Assembly (NCBI GenBank): GCA_013365365.1
Contig: JABVXU010000229.1
Span: 1 to 64,000, forward strand
Direction: 5' to 3'
From: Cruorifilaria tuberocauda
Taxonomy: Eukaryota > Nematoda > Chromadorea > Rhabditida > Onchocercidae
Length of the DNA stretch: 64,000 nt
In this document: piece by piece, positions 13,136-28,188 of the stretch
Layout: every line of letters starts with the position of its first letter
How positions within the stretch are numbered: the stretch's first letter is position 1
The notes under the pieces: generated by a model
Told to the model about the DNA's origin: nothing
What the model saw: the letters and a program-made list of their open reading frames with translations, nothing else
Database searches by the model: none
Program-made: the position numbers and the translations under genes

Positions 13136-16100
13136 ATGGGCGAAGATAATGGACCGGTTAGTTTACCTGAATCTGTTCTTGCTTCGGCTGCTAAGGTTGG
13201 TTCATTTTTTCTTTTCAATTTAAATGTATGCACTATATTATTATATATTATTAAAAATTATATATTTAATATGCGCCTAATATAGTTATATTTACATACT
13301 TGCGTATTTAATGCATATTTATTTGGATTTTCTTTTTTTATGTATGTATGTTGGATGTTTTTATTCACGTATCGCTTACGTAAATTTGTATTTGCTTGAA
13401 TTTTGCCGTATATGTTTGTTTGCATTTATGAAAACGTTATGTTTACATAAGTTGTCTCCATAACATATGATTCTATATTTATATATAAATCTATTATATA
13501 TGAGTTATTGATTATTTAAATAGAACTAAAGATAGAATAAAACTGAAATTGAAATAGGAAATTAAGTAATTGAAATGTAATAAGAAAAAGTGTAGTATAA
13601 GTTTTTTATGTCACATATAAAGAATGATGAAAATTTTTTATGAATTGTTAGTTCCACTTTAATCTCTTTTTCTAATAATACTGTTTTTTTTGCTGCTTCT
13701 TCAAAGAAAAACATGTATGTAATATCGTTAAATCTATTAGAAACAACAGCAATTTTTTTTTATTTTTTAAAAGCTGTAGTTACTTTTTAAATTTATTACC
13801 ACTGAATGGAATCTTAGAATTTCTAGCACAAAATGCTGGCACAAAATTATTTTTCAAAAATGTTTTTTTTCTGAACTATTTTCATGCATATGCTATTGTA
13901 AAATATATTATGTATATATTTAAAACAGTAAGTTTAATCACTGATCTTTTGTTCAATCTTTAATCTTGCAATAAATATTTTAGACATTATCAGAAGATGA
14001 GCAAGAGAGTTCACAACATAATTCTGCTAATGATTCCGGCCACGAAACATCATCACCCGATTTACCATTAACACCAGTCGAGGAGGAAACCGTTTCTCCT
14101 GGTTATTTTCTTTTCATTTTTCAATTATCATAATCGTTTAAGTCAGTCGGAGTTAAATTACATCTAATACCTTTGAAATTAAAACCTTTCATTCATCATT
14201 AGAAAGGGAATTCCCAATAATCCATCTTCAGTTGTTTTATTTTTTATTAATAAGAATACGAAAAAGATTACCAAGAAGTGCTTCATTTCTTTTTTATATT
14301 CCTTATACAAGCCAAAGATCTATGAGCGGTTATAATTTAATCATATTACCGATGGATAGAATAGAATGATGGCAAAATGGATATAGAATTCTAATTTCTA
14401 GTTTACATTATCATATTATAATAGCATCTAAATTTAGAAAAATGAAAATTTCATGCAAATATTTTTTCAAATCATATAAAAAAAACTTGTTCTTACTAAG
14501 ATTCAATCGTTTAGAGACATTTTTATCATTAATTAATTGGATAATCTAAGAAAATTATTCTTTATGAACGTCATAAATCTCAATAAGTTTGGGGATGCAG
14601 TTATGAAGATCATTCCGATTGTGTTGTATCGAATGTCTGTCCAATTACTGTTCACTTTTTTTTTCAGTGAAATTACTGATAGAACGGAGCTGTGCATTCA
14701 TTAACCGCTTTACGGTGCTATCTGATTAAAATTGAGGATTTATTGCTTATTGAATTTAGTTCGTCATATTTTTCCAAAATTATATTTGCACGCAAAAATG
14801 ATATGAATATCCATATATATATCCATATCCATACAATATATTATATGAGAATGCTCTGTTTTATAAATTGTAGGATAATTTTTTTACAAGTTTTTATTAA
14901 ACTGTTTAAAAAAATTTTTTTTTTTCGTTTTTTTTCGAAACAGATTTTATCACTTTTGCTGAATTTCGGCTAAAAAAAGTTTTTGCGAACCTTTATCGAA
15001 AATTTAGGGAATTTTGATTTTTTTTTTCCTTTTCATTCAGGAAAAATTATCCACCATGAACGAGAGAAAATTAAAATGGGGGGCTATAGAACTGTTTAAG
15101 GAAACGCTTCAATTATTTTCACTTCTTTTTTCTCCTTCTTTTGGTCTCCAAATAAATAAGGATAAAAATTTCATTATCCTGCAGAAAATTTTCCAGTCAT
15201 GAAGATGTTGAAAAAATGTTTCATTAGATTTTTTTAGAGGCGGAAAAAACTGGTGGCGACGATAAGACGTTGTGTCCGGGTGATGAATCCGAAGCAACAT
15301 TTCGTATCCGTATTATTGCACCTGGTGCAGAGCCATTTGATTTACAGGTTAATATTGATTGAAATGCTTCATTTAAGTGAGAATATTAATTTCGAATTTA
15401 AATTAAATGTCAGTTTTTGTTGAATTTCTGAATTCATGGTTTCAGCGACACGCAAAAATGTCGAATCCATAATTTTAAGGTTTTATCGCACTAAATTACC
15501 TTTCTGTTTAATCTTTTTTTTCGGAATTTTCTTTTTTAAATTTGAAATATAATTGTTAAAATTAAAATATTCCTGAAAAAAATGAAGAAACCATCTATTT
15601 AACAAGCTAATTAATTAATAGTAGTTCTTAAAAGAGTTTTTTTAGGTCAGTTCGAATGAAATGGTGCAAGAATTACATCAGGTACTGTTAGAACGTGAAA
15701 CGACATGTCATCGTACGTGTTTTAGTCTGCAATTAAACGGCGTTTCGTTGGATCATTTTACCGAACTGAAAAATGTTGCTGGTCTATCAGATGGATCTGT
15801 GTTAAAAGTTGTCGAAGGCAAGGATATGACTTCTTCCATTTCAATGTAAATTTGGTTGGGAATTCTTTGGAAAGTTAAAATATGCGAATATTATTTGGCG
15901 TGCGGTTTAAAGTTCAATTTCATTAAGTTACCGTTAAGCTCTGCATGTGTCATAATCGGAACTCAAAAAACAGTTGTGATTATGATGTATAGTTGTATCT
16001 GAGAGCTTTGGTATGAGCATATTTGTTGAATGTAAAAAGTGTTGAAAATGAAGGTTTGAAATTTATGTTAATTTATTAGAACATGGGAAGGTATTCGTAA

Positions 16101-19100
16101 CTACCAGTACTTAAACAAAAAAAATAATAAATGCGAAATCGTTTTGGTGAAATATACCATTACATCGAATTTTTGTAATTCCTTTATGATAGAAATTTTT
16201 GCCAAAATATTAAATGGTTTATTCTAGAACCGTATACAACCCGAGAAGCTCGAATTCATGTTCGACATGTTCGTGATCTAATTCGTTCGCTTGATATGTC
16301 GGATGCTGTTAATGGTACTGATGGTGCATCATTATCATATCTTGCAACGATGACATTAGGAGATCGTAAAAAAAATGCTGATAAGTAAGTATTTCATTAC
16401 AAAGCAGATTTTTTTAACAGTGAATAGATTGTTGGTTTGCTGAAGTTATTTAAAAAGAAAAGTGGAACTGTGGAAAGAAGTTTAAAATATATTTTTTAGA
16501 TCGTCTGAATGTTCTCCTCCAGATTACATTCTACCAGGTTATAAAGAGCGTCCATTAATACCACTACTGCCAGCAATAAACGATCCGGTGTCAGCATTGA
16601 GAAGTTTGGCAATTTCATCGTTTAATCCACCACCAGGACATCGAAAATTGAAGGTTTCTATCAAGAACCATTTCTAAACTGCTTTGGGAAATTAATAAGT
16701 TTTGAGGAAGTGCGGCTAAAATTTAGAATATATTAATATTTAAAAATCTCAAGAAAAATTTTCTCATCACCCTACCTAAGTCGAACGTATTATATAGGGA
16801 GATGTTCTCTATTTGACAGTCGACACACGGGAAGGACGACGTTATCATATAACTTGTTGTACGAAAGGTTTTTATATCAATGCAACCACTGAAATGGGTT
16901 TCCAACCTACACCTTCACCGTCGCATAAGGCTATCCATCACTCACTGGTGGATTTGCTTTCATCGATCAGTATTTCGTTTAAACGAGCTATAGCATTGAT
17001 TTTGAAGAAACGTTACGAAAAGCATATTTTCGAACGATTGCCAACGCCATATCAAGTATTGTCATTTCAATTTCCCTTATTTAAACCGCATTTATACACG
17101 TACAATTGTTAAAGGTATCTAAATGGAATTGCACTCGTTATAAGTAATTATATTTATTGATTTCAAATCCCTTGCACTATTTTTGGTGAGCGGTGATGTA
17201 GTTTTTTCCGTACAAGTTGAGGAAATTTGGAATTAAATGAAAAGGGTAAGTGGGAAGGATACTGCTGGGTAACTTTCAGAATTCCTTTGATTTCATTCCT
17301 CAGCTGTAGATACTAATACTTTTATAGGTAATTTCGTGGATTGCACCGATATTTGAACAAACTGAAGATGGAATTCGTGCAGAAGACGGTACGCAGCCTC
17401 ATAAAATTGGTCTTGAAGATCATATTCCTGGACAAATTCGTGATTGGAATGAGGAGTTGCAAACAACTCACGAATTACCACGTGAAACACTCGGTGAACG
17501 GCTCATTCGGGAAAGAGCAATTTTTAAAATTCACAGCGATTTCGTTTCTGCTGCAATTAAAGTGATTATCACATCTAATTTAACCATATTCTTAGTAATA
17601 CCAAAATTTGATATCTTTTTAAATTAGGTTGATGAATCACCAAGGATTTATTTTGTTTTTTATTCCTTACAAATAAATCATACGAGATACTAGTTGCAGT
17701 TTCGAATTTTTTTCTCAAATGTATAATAGTGGTAATGAAAAAGGTTCTGTAGTTTGTTACTGTTTAAGTTGCTCAATTAAGCTTGCTAAATTTTGATAAA
17801 AAGAGATCGCTTTATTCCAAATTACGATGTAATTGTTTTTCCGGGAGCGATGGCAGTTGTCGATGGGAATGTAGTTGCAATAAACCCAGCGGATGAACCG
17901 CGAACGCATATGTATATATGGAATAACATATTCTTTTCGCTTGGATTTGATGTTAAGGATCATTATAAGGTTGGGTCAGCATATTTGGTTGGATAAAATC
18001 CTAGTTTATCCTTATGTCATTATCATGATCCTAGTTTTCGATTCCTTGTTTTAGAATTTCAAAAGCATTTAAGTTCCTTAGAGTGGTAATTCAAACACTA
18101 TTAGCTTGAAATTTTTAAGTTCTAATAGTCTATTTAGCATGTTCTTAAACACGATTCAAGGAAAAAGTTTCATATGTTGAAACAGTTTTATCGAAAATGG
18201 TTGCTTAATGAAATGAAATTTTGATACAGTTCTCATGGTTAATTCAGGAATTGGGAGGCGATGCAGCTGCTCACGCGGCAACATCGAATGATCTGCAAGG
18301 TGTACGAGCTTATACACAACTTGATAACCCAAAACTTTTTACTCTGGGTATGGTCATAGTTGACTACAGGGGATTTCGGTAATTATGTTTCTTTTTTAAG
18401 AATTAGGAGGATATTCATAAGCATACAGGGATATAATCTGATTTAGTGAAAGAATCTAGCTTTAATATTTAGTCATATGGAGCAACTCATAATTTATGAT
18501 ATTTTTATCTCAAAATTTTCCAAATAGTTGCTCATGAAGTTGTGTTGTTTATATGTAATGAATTTGTGCATAATTAAATAATGGATAAAATGCATTATAG
18601 AGTTACTGCGCAATCGATTATACCAGGTATTTTGGAGAGAGAACAGGAACAAAGTGTTGTTTATGGATCAGTCGATTTTGGAAAAACAGTTGTTAGCTCT
18701 GAAGTGATTCTTTCTTTTCAATAGCATCCAATGACTTACGTTTTAATTGACTATCAATAATAAATATTTTTCTTATTTCAGATTCTAGTAATTTAATTTG
18801 AATAAGTTGTACAAAAAAAAATTGAATCGTCGAAAATATATTGTTGAATTTGGTTTTTGATTTTAATGTAACTCAATTTACGCTTTTCTATTAACCATTT
18901 TAATAGGAGTATCACGATCTGCTATCGAAGACAGCAGAACAGTTGCGAATTTTACCTCATGAAGTTTATAATAGCAAGGATAATGGAAAAATTATTAAAC
19001 TATGCTCATCTTTTGAAACTAAAGTAAGCATTTTTGTTGATTTTTCATTTCAGTGAGATTAGGACCAACATTAACGCATAGTGTTGTTTTTGGTTAATTT

Positions 19101-22100
19101 TTTTTAGAACTATTATTTTTATTTTACATCTCAATTCAATACTTAAAGAGAAAATATCCATAAATTTGTCGGTCTCCATATTTTTCTAAAGTACATAGAG
19201 AAGTATAAATTTGGAAATGGATGAATGGGATTCATAAAAAATGACTTGAATTTCCGGAAATAAAAGTTGAATTATTATTTGAGCGAAATAATTCCCTGCC
19301 CAGAAGATAAAAGACATTAAATGATCTGCTGTAATAGAGTTAAATCTCTTTGATTTTTAATGTATCTCAAGATATATCCTTTTTTTCAAGCAATTCACAA
19401 TTGAGATAGATGTGGTAAACTAAAGTATAATACGTGTTTTAAAAAACAATAAATTAGTTTGTCAATTAATTGTTTTTTATTTTCAGGGTATTGTTGGAAA
19501 CGATTCGCGGCATTATATTTTAGATCTATTGCGAACTTTTCCACCAGATGTGAATTATCTTGAAGGTGCAGAAGTAACAGATATTTGCAAGGCAAATGGA
19601 TATCCACACACGTTTCCTCATAAACTTGCTTCACTGAGACAAGAATTAATTGAGGCTTTCGTCGAGTTTGTTTTTTTCGAATTTTACATTTTTGCTCTTA
19701 TAAGGAGAACCTTCATAACAGCATTTGAGATAGTTGTTTAGCAATACGCATATCTAATTATGATACATGATATGCAAGTTCTAGCACAACTCGCCTACCT
19801 TTAATAACTGATCAAATAATTCTGATTTATATTAATATTAAAGGTCCCGTTATTTGATGTTTATTCGTATAGCTGCATATCATGTGCAGCAAAATAGATT
19901 GGGACTGTTGGCAGCGGAAGGTGATGGTGATACGAACGAAACGAGGGAGAAGGAAGATGAGGTTCTAGAACTAAAGAGATTGAGCGACACGGCGCAAGAA
20001 GAGGACGAAATTATAAGTAAAATCAAGGTATTTTAATTAAAATATTTTTGATTTTAACGTATTTTAGAAATTTAGAGTGAGGTTATTCAAAATATTGACA
20101 GAATGATATCGCGGTTTTTTCCTTGTTCTAGCCTCCTGTTATTTGTGTTCCGAATATATTCAAATGTATTGAAAAATATCCATCTCCCGTAAGTTAACTA
20201 ATTTAGAGTTAGTATTTTTTAACATTGTTAATTTTCAGTCAATTTGAGACCAAAAAAAAATTCGTTAAGAAATCTAAAAATGAGACGTCTGATTACTATC
20301 ACAAAGTAACTGTGTGATTCTGTGAATCTTGTCAATGATAACAGTATTTAAAATCGTTTTGAAATTACTACAGCTACAAATTACGATTACTGAATGTCAT
20401 GATTTTTTTTTTGATAATTTATAAATCAGAAGAATGGAACTTGAAAATACCATTTCTTTTTTTGTAGAGCGAAATAACAGCTGATGTGAAGGTTGATGAA
20501 ATACCATTGCTGGAAACTGAAGCAGCGAGAAAAATTATGGAAGAGGTCATTGATAGTGACGAAAAGAAATCTGACAGTTTTGATAAGGAAATATCTGAGC
20601 AGGTAATGTTGGGCTGCTCTATTGAGATTTTGCTATATGTGCAACCTTTTTATTTTCCTTGATTTTCAAATGATTTCAGATATTTGAAACTTAAGTTTGC
20701 TGAAATTTTCATAATTTTTATCATTCTCTTTTGAGAAAATGATCATTTATTATTTTGAAGATAATGGCAAAAGCAGCAAAGGCAGTAGGATCAATTCGTG
20801 CGGATGCATTTGATATCAGATTTAATCCGGATTGTTACTGTTCGACAGTACATCATGCCGATAGTGAAGATATTGCAAAGCAGCGACGTCTAGTAGCTGA
20901 AGCAGCGGAATTTTTAATTGTACAGGTATAAAATATATTGCTTTATTTTTCTTTTTTGTTGAATTTCGTTATGTAGAAAAATTTTTAATAGTGTTAATAA
21001 CGTTAGTTATGGATCTTATGCAGTAGGATTTAGCAAGTTGATTGCTTTGTGTCATATTTAACTTGAAAGTAGTGCACTAATGCAGTGAATAATATTGATG
21101 ATTCTAGAAGTAATCGTAATTAACAATTTCTTCAAATCAAATATATTATTATTTTCATCATAGCTAATATTTTATTTAGCAATTGCCAAATTTCGTTCGT
21201 GACTGTTTGCAACGTACGATAATGCCATTGGATGGTGCATCGCTCATAGATTCGTTACATTCACGGGGTATTAATATTCGATATCTGGGTAAATTGACGA
21301 AATATATTAAAAACATAAGGCAATTGACGTATCTTAAGGTAAGTGATCAATTTCTTATATGTTGTAATAAATTTTACTTGTGCTAATTTTGAGCGGCAGA
21401 TATGTATGTGGCGTAATTAATGTTTATATATTCACATATTTATTGTCTAGAAATTTTTGTTTAGGAAAATGATTTCTTTCGCAAATTTGAAGATCCAGAA
21501 TTTTTTCTTTGCTTCATATTACTTACCATCGTACTAAATGTGTTTAGTTGTTTGTCTCATGCATCTCAAAATTTTCACTTATTTGAGATTAATAACTAAA
21601 ATTTTTGAATAAATTTTAGGTGATCTGTATTACTGAGGTGTTATGTCGATGTGCAAAACATATTTTCCGTGGCTATTTGCAACCTGTGTCAATAGCACAT
21701 TCAGCAGCGGCAGTATCTCATTTCCTGAATTGTCTTCTGAGTCCATCAACTGAACCTCTGACATCATCGAATGAGGAAGTTAGTTTTGCTTTTGCTTTAA
21801 TTTTTTTCCCTTAACTTTAATTGCAGCGTCAGATTTTAGATGTTTCATCCTTTTCTCAATTAGTCTTAAGTAAATGCATCCATTATAATGTAACTGCAGT
21901 AGTTGAATTTAAATTGAAACTGATTTACGATCGAGTTACTTACACGTTATTTCCAGTTATCAATGCCAATAAATGGCGTCAGAAAGTCACGATCATCGAA
22001 GCGTCGGAAACAGATGAACAATGGTAGTAAAGACAATGATAACTGGGCGCAAATGTCATCACATAAACTTTGGGAGCGGGTTAAATCAGACGCTGATTTT

Positions 22101-25015
22101 CATTATGCATTTACAGTTGATGAAGAAAATATTGATGCATGTCTGTCCACAGTTGGAATTCAAAAGACTTCTTTTTTACGTCGTTTTGCACAAATGGTTG
22201 GAATTCAGGTATTATTTCTATAATAATTTCTGTATAACGTATCTTGTCTGTGACAAGAAGAAGTTTTTGCATTAGCTTGTCTTTAACAAAAACACATTAA
22301 GATTTTATGTTAAGTTCCTAAAGTATTTTTTCATCCATCATCTCTAATAATTAATTCAGATGAAAAAAAGATCTTTAATAAGTTCTAGAAAATTTACGTT
22401 TTTGTTGCATGGAAGATAAAAGTTAGCAAAAAGATAATTCTTGTGATGTGTCATTTATAATTTTTTTAAGAAATGATTCATAATTTTTCTTTAGAATTTC
22501 AAGAGATAAAGCCATCTTTATGCTTTGTCTTCTGAAGAAAATACTATGAAGAAGGTAAGAATGAGCCAAATAAATGAATCATAGACTCAAAAGAAATTCA
22601 ATTTTTTTAAGTAGAAATTTATTTTAATATTAGAAATTTTATTGGACTAAGGCATGCTTATTTTTAGGTGCTTTTGCGGGATTATAATTTAGAATCAGGA
22701 AAAAAATCTCAGTTATTCTCTGATGATGATATTCAAGGTTTATATTGTCAAGCGAAACATGTTGATCCAAAAGCTATGGATGCTCATAGTTTGTTCCTTT
22801 CTGGACAAACTAAAGTACAGCAAGGTATGTTTTATTTTGTAAATATTCACTCATGGAATAATTCTCTGTATTTTTGCATTTTTATACATAAACATGTATA
22901 AAAAGTTTTTTCTCTTTTTAGGTCAATTACGTGCAGGGTTTGATTTAGTATTAGAATCTCTTAATCTGATGAACACTGTCTATGGTGCGGTGCATTCCGA
23001 TATGGCGCAATGTATGCGTTTACTTGCTCGTCTTTCATACATCCTTGGTGATCCATCTGAAGCACTATCACAGCAGCACAAAGCAACATTGATGAGTGAG
23101 CGCTGTAATGGCTTGGATAGTGCTAATACTGTTATCGAATATGTCAGTTTATTTCTTTATTTTTCTTTTTTATGAAAAATTTAGATCGCCTGAGAAATAA
23201 TTATCTTTTTTAATGAATAGCGGAAGGTTTTATTTAAGGATTTCATTGATTTATTAATTTAGATTGTTGATTTAAAAAGGAACGGAAATGTAAACGGTTC
23301 TTTTTAAGTAATTTTCAAGTAAATTTATAGTAAAATACACTTTTTTGTGGTCGCATTATCCAAGGATCATTTATTTTCTTCTTTCTACACAATAACCTAA
23401 TGGACAATAGCATAATACTTCTGTTTTATTTTTGGGGTTTTAAAAACAAATTGAAATATTTCAACTTTGCCTATCAACATCTATTTCGTATATCAGCACA
23501 CTTTCGACATTTCGATTATATCTGCAAGTGTAGAAGACGTCATGTTTGAGGATTTTGCAATTGCTAGATCTTATAATTTAAGCATATTTTGTTCCAGTTA
23601 AATCTCGCTCATTTTTCGTTTGCAAATCTTCACATTGCTGCTGCATTGAAATTACTTTATCGAGCTCGTTATCTATTATTACTTATCCACGGTATGATTA
23701 TTTAGCATTTCTTCTATCTTTAGAAGTCAGATATTAATTAGTAGACGATAGGACAATTTAAAAATCTTTTTATCAATATGGACTTTGCAGTTTTTACTTA
23801 ATGAATTTGATGAACATTCTTTTGAAATTTTCCGTTTTTAATGAATATTCCTTTTTTTAGGAGAAAATCATCCGTTCATGGCCGAAATAGACGCTAATAT
23901 TGGCGTAATATTATATGCCGTGCAAGAATTCGATGATGCATTGAAATTTCTCCATAATGCACTGAAATTGCATCTAATCTATTTGGAACCGCAAGCTTTG
24001 AAAACAGCGCTCATCTATCATTTGATGGCAAGAACATATTCATGTCGTGGAGATTTTCGCACTGCCTTACAAATGGAAAAGGTATTTTGGTAGATTAAAA
24101 AATATATATTTAGATTTTTTTCATTGTCTTTTTATAATTTAGAATTTTGAAAACATTGCGTAGATAGTTGATATCGAATTTTTTCATCAGTTCCCAAAAA
24201 TTCTAGAAACAAAGTAGTAAAATTTCGGAGAAATTTGTATAATGGATTTCCAAACTTTTTGATCCAAAAGTCAATTTGATTTCTAATAAAGCAGATAAAC
24301 TTTTTTTTCAAAAAAAAAAATTTACGCATTAAAATTTTTTAGGAAACGTTTATAATTTATTCGAAAACTTTTGGCAATGATCATGAGAAGACCAAGGAAA
24401 GCAGTGAGTGCTTGAAGCATTTGACACAACAGGCTGTTACTTTCCAAAAACGTATCAATGAGGCTAATCGGCAGGGATCTAGCAATATTGGACAGCTTCT
24501 CCCTGTTGAGGTATATTTATTTAAAGAGTTTTTGAATTAAAATTTGATATATGAAATTACTTCATCATACATAGATGGAGGAATTAAGTGTTTAAGGTAA
24601 GGCAAGGTAGTGTGTTTGGGTTACATGAATATTCCAATGCAGTATAAAAATTGAGACATTGATACGGTATAGTAACATTCGTTTAATTTAGTTCTAATTA
24701 AATTAAACTGAATTTTAATGGGCATCTTGTTTTCAGATTCATCGTCCATCATTACACAGTGTACTGGAAATATTGAATATATTAAATGGAATAATATTCA
24801 TACAGCTAAAGGGTATTTCGACATCTTTAGAAGTCAGTGAAAGAAAGGTCGAAAGTGCTGCTAATGATGAGACATTGGAAAATGGGCCCAGTAAGACGGA
24901 AAAGGATGATAATAATGGTGATGCAGCAACAGTTTCTTCACAACCACAGATGGATACTATTAGCTCTATCATCAGCGGTACAGCACGTGTCATGCAAGAA
25001 GTTGCCTTAGATTAA
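13136..25015 (+). CDS. clu-1: CLU (clustered mitochondria) protein, 25 exons
   Basis: CLU/CLUH-family cytosolic protein. Family members bind mRNAs for mitochondrial proteins and keep mitochondria dispersed. My exon model is 13136-13195, 13984-14101, 15238-15347, 15646-15817, 16228-16384, 16500-16653, 16798-17055, 17328-17561, 17844-17969, 18248-18378, 18601-18703, 18907-19023, 19487-19665, 19844-20027, 20468-20602, 20761-20925, 21180-21338, 21620-21778, 21957-22208, 22668-22824, 22922-23142, 23598-23691, 23861-24081, 24343-24510, 24737-25015. Every exon keeps phase, giving about 1370 codons, close to the family length. Conserved blocks include [20 protein letters not shown] (around residue 155), [15 protein letters not shown] and [12 protein letters not shown] (middle, CLU domain), and TPR-like helices with [11 protein letters not shown] and [11 protein letters not shown] (about 1045-1220). 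Oddities: the intron after exon 4 has a GC donor, and the intron before exon 9 ends in CG instead of AG. The start was chosen because it follows an acceptor by seven bases and keeps exon phase. Exon 1 is weakly conserved, so the N-terminus is the least certain part. Confidence 0.93.
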
Positions 25016-28000
25016 ATGATTTTAGGAAAGAAAAATATTGTACCATCAGTTTGCACTGTCAACCAGTTTTTAACTTGAAATATTGTGAAGTTTTTTTTTC
25101 CTTCTGCAAGGAAATAAGTTGATGTGATGAACTCGATGTAAAAGAAAGTTATAGTAGTTGGAAGAAAAAATATTTTCCAAAAGTTGACATTGAAATGCAA
25201 AGGGAAAATGAATTACGCAGATTACTGCGATGTTTAGATTAAAAATTTTTCTCCTTTTTCCTCATGACAGAGCTTGTAGTTATAGTGAAATATTTTTCAT
25301 TAGTTCTGATGATAGCACTCAGATCAAATACTGCTCATCCTGTATTTCTGAAGTGTTCTTATTGCCAGTAGCTTTTTCGCGACTTTTTTTCGCCAGTTAT
25401 TAGTATTCATTCTTGCTGCTCATTTGACTTTGTTGTTTTTTCTTTGATTTATCTATATTATTTTTTGCATTTGTCAAGTAGAAATTTTGAATAATAACTT
25501 AAATTATGCACACTTTTGTTATTACTGTTGCTAAAAGGCGAATCTCAGTTTGGATTGAAAGTTTCGACCTTGTTTCACGAGAATTTCAACAATTCCTGTG
25601 TTATTTGACTGGCATCAAAATTCATATAAATATTGTTTTTCCCCAATAATTTCACTGAAGAGAACTGTTGGATTCATGCAGCAATCGTGTCATTGTAATA
25701 TTAATGCTATGATACACAAAGTCTGTAATCCTAGTTGTTGAAGCCACCTCATAGAATTTTTTCAATCCCTTTAACTATGTTACTTCATAGAAGAGAAGTA
25801 GAGGGAGAGAAAGAGGAGAAAAAAAGAGTAGCTTGGATCGGATGGATTTAGCTATTACATAACGGAAATGTGATGTGCATTGTTGAAATATAATTCAAAT
25901 TTAAAGATTTGTCCTTTTTTTTACCATAAAAGTTAAATGTTTGTCATCTTCAATTTGAACTTTTCTCATCTGTTTGCTCAGTAATGTGCAATCATTTAAC
26001 ACAACATTTATGTTAGTGTCCATTTTGTCATTAAACAAAATTATAGTTTAATTGAATGCTACACATTTTATAAATTTCTTCTGATATGTGTAATACAGTT
26101 ATTTATATGCGTGTGAATAATAATATATCATTCGAATACATATTATCCCGAGTTATCTATTATTTCTTGTTGTTATCCAAAAATAAATTGAAAGTATTAG
26201 AAGGCACAGACTTTGAGAAAAATGTTTCGATTGCTTATTGCTCTATTAATCATATATTTGAAAAAGTTGATGCATTCCTGATATCAGGAACATGTTCTGC
26301 TCCAAATTTCCTTTTTCAAATTCTAAACTCAAATTTATTATTACTCTTTGTAACGACTATACTTGGTGTCAATAGCATATTCAAACAATGCATCAGAATG
26401 AGTTATGATGAATTGGTTGGCTAATTACTTAGGTAGAGATAAGTCGAAAAGGATGATTGATTGCTGTGAGGGAATTTTTAAATGAATACTTCATATTTTT
26501 TTTTGAAAAGAGTGCAGACAAAAAATGATGCATCAGTTTGTGAAATATTTCGAAAATTTCAAATCTACTATTACAACACAATACTCTATAGTGAAGCAGT
26601 ACCGGTAATATCCCACGCGTTTAACTGTAAGTCGCTTTTTTTCTTTGTTTTGAAGAAATCATTTTGTGCCCGTACTTGTAACTTTTTCTTCGTTTTTATA
26701 ATCATTTACAGTCGATGGATTTAGTCTTAATTTTCTCCGTCGTTACTTATGCTTACTAAGTTTCCTTTTTTTTCATCCTCTGTGACCTCATTATCAAAGT
26801 TTTTGTTTTTCAGAATCCATCTGTGTGTATGTGTACGTATTTATGAGTTAAATGCGTGTAGTTATGTGTTTGGAAGGAATTTCACTGTCGAACGGAATAT
26901 TCACGTATAGGTAACCGCTAAGAATAAACCAGTGTGACCTCATCTTTTATCTTTCTATATTTACGGTGAAATCCACTTGAGTAGATATTTTCAAAGGATG
27001 GAATCTACCTTTCATCACAGTAATTTAAATATAATTTGAAATAAATTATATTTAATTGTATGTGTCGTCGTCGTACCCGGAATTTCATGCTGATCATAGA
27101 TTTACTAGACATTCTCAGTATGCTTAATTTCTTCAGTTACTTTTATCATTTTATTTATCAGTTAGATCATCTATCATAAGAATGATGTCGTTTCCTACCT
27201 AAAACTATAGAAAGATTGCAAAGGATATACAAACTATTCCATTATAAATTAAAATGATTTTAACAAAGCATTTTAAAAATTTTACATTTTTTCTGAAAAT
27301 TTTATTTTGTTTTCAAGTTTTATCTTGATTAATAAAAATAAACAGTCATGAAAGCAATTTTTCAAAAAAAAAAAATCATTGACAATTCAGATTATAGAAC
27401 ACTACAAATGCTTTTCCCGTATAATTTGAATGTTCGAGGCAGATGAATATAAATCCGTAATTTTTTTCACGTATAGTGAGGGTAAAAAGGTAATCAAGAT
27501 ACTTATGTCGATCACTTATGATGATGTTATCAGTCACTTGAAACAAGTGTTCTTTTAAAATCACCCATAATCCTCTTGCAATTTGGTCCTGAGTTAAAAT
27601 TCAGAAAGATTAGCATGTATTTCTAGATAGCGGATTTGATAAAGTCTAGAACTAAGAAATCAAAAAAAAGTGATAACATATGTACAGTAATGATTAAAAG
27701 AGTTGGTATAGGAATTATTCAATGAATTATTGAAAATGAAATGATTGAAAGAAGACATATAGTACACATGGACCGGCCATAAATAGATATTACGAATCTT
27801 TCGAGAAATCATAACTAAAGTTTCACATAGGGATAGCTAAAATTATTTTCTATAAAACGGAAAAAAACTTGTAAAGAAAGGCTGAGATTAGAAATCGCCA
27901 CAGATTCAATCATGAGGAATAATGAGAGAGATTGCAGTTCAATGTTGTTAATATTTTACATCTTTCGATTTCTAATAAATATAAAACAAAACAAAGTTCA

Positions 28001-28188
28001 TAAAGAATTTTTAACTAGATATTACGATAAACTCTGCAAGTCCTGACAGTAAAACATATGAGAGAATTATATTCTAAAGAGAATAAGAATTGTAATATCT
28101 TTTGATGGACAAATGGATTTAGAGAAGCTAATTTTTGAACTCCAATAATAATATATAAATTACATTAGCACCTATTAGTTTATCTTTA
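25016..28188. other. Intergenic region between clu and NOMO 3' ends
   Basis: The convergent genes clu (+) and NOMO (-) end 3.2 kb apart. The region should hold both 3' UTRs. A purine-rich patch lies at about 25793-25831. A 112-codon open frame at 26086-26424 has no recognisable domain, no acceptor near its start and AT-driven composition, so I did not call it. No RNA gene was recognised. Confidence 0.5.

Noticed and set aside
17793..17843. Upstream extension of clu exon 9 using AG sites at about 17813-17818
   Set aside because: Both AG sites give the wrong phase relative to exon 8, and the added residues have no counterpart in the family, so the CG-ending intron was preferred and reported as a finding.
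21821..22027. Possible extra clu exon beginning CGTCAGATTTTAG after TTGCAG
   Set aside because: The exon 18 to exon 19 join (21778/21957) keeps phase and family order, and the extra piece has a poor donor and no conserved sequence. It could be an alternative exon at most.
26086..26424. 112-codon plus-strand frame after clu
   Set aside because: No recognisable domain and AT-driven composition; it lies in the presumed clu 3' region and its start has no splice or trans-splice acceptor of good quality.
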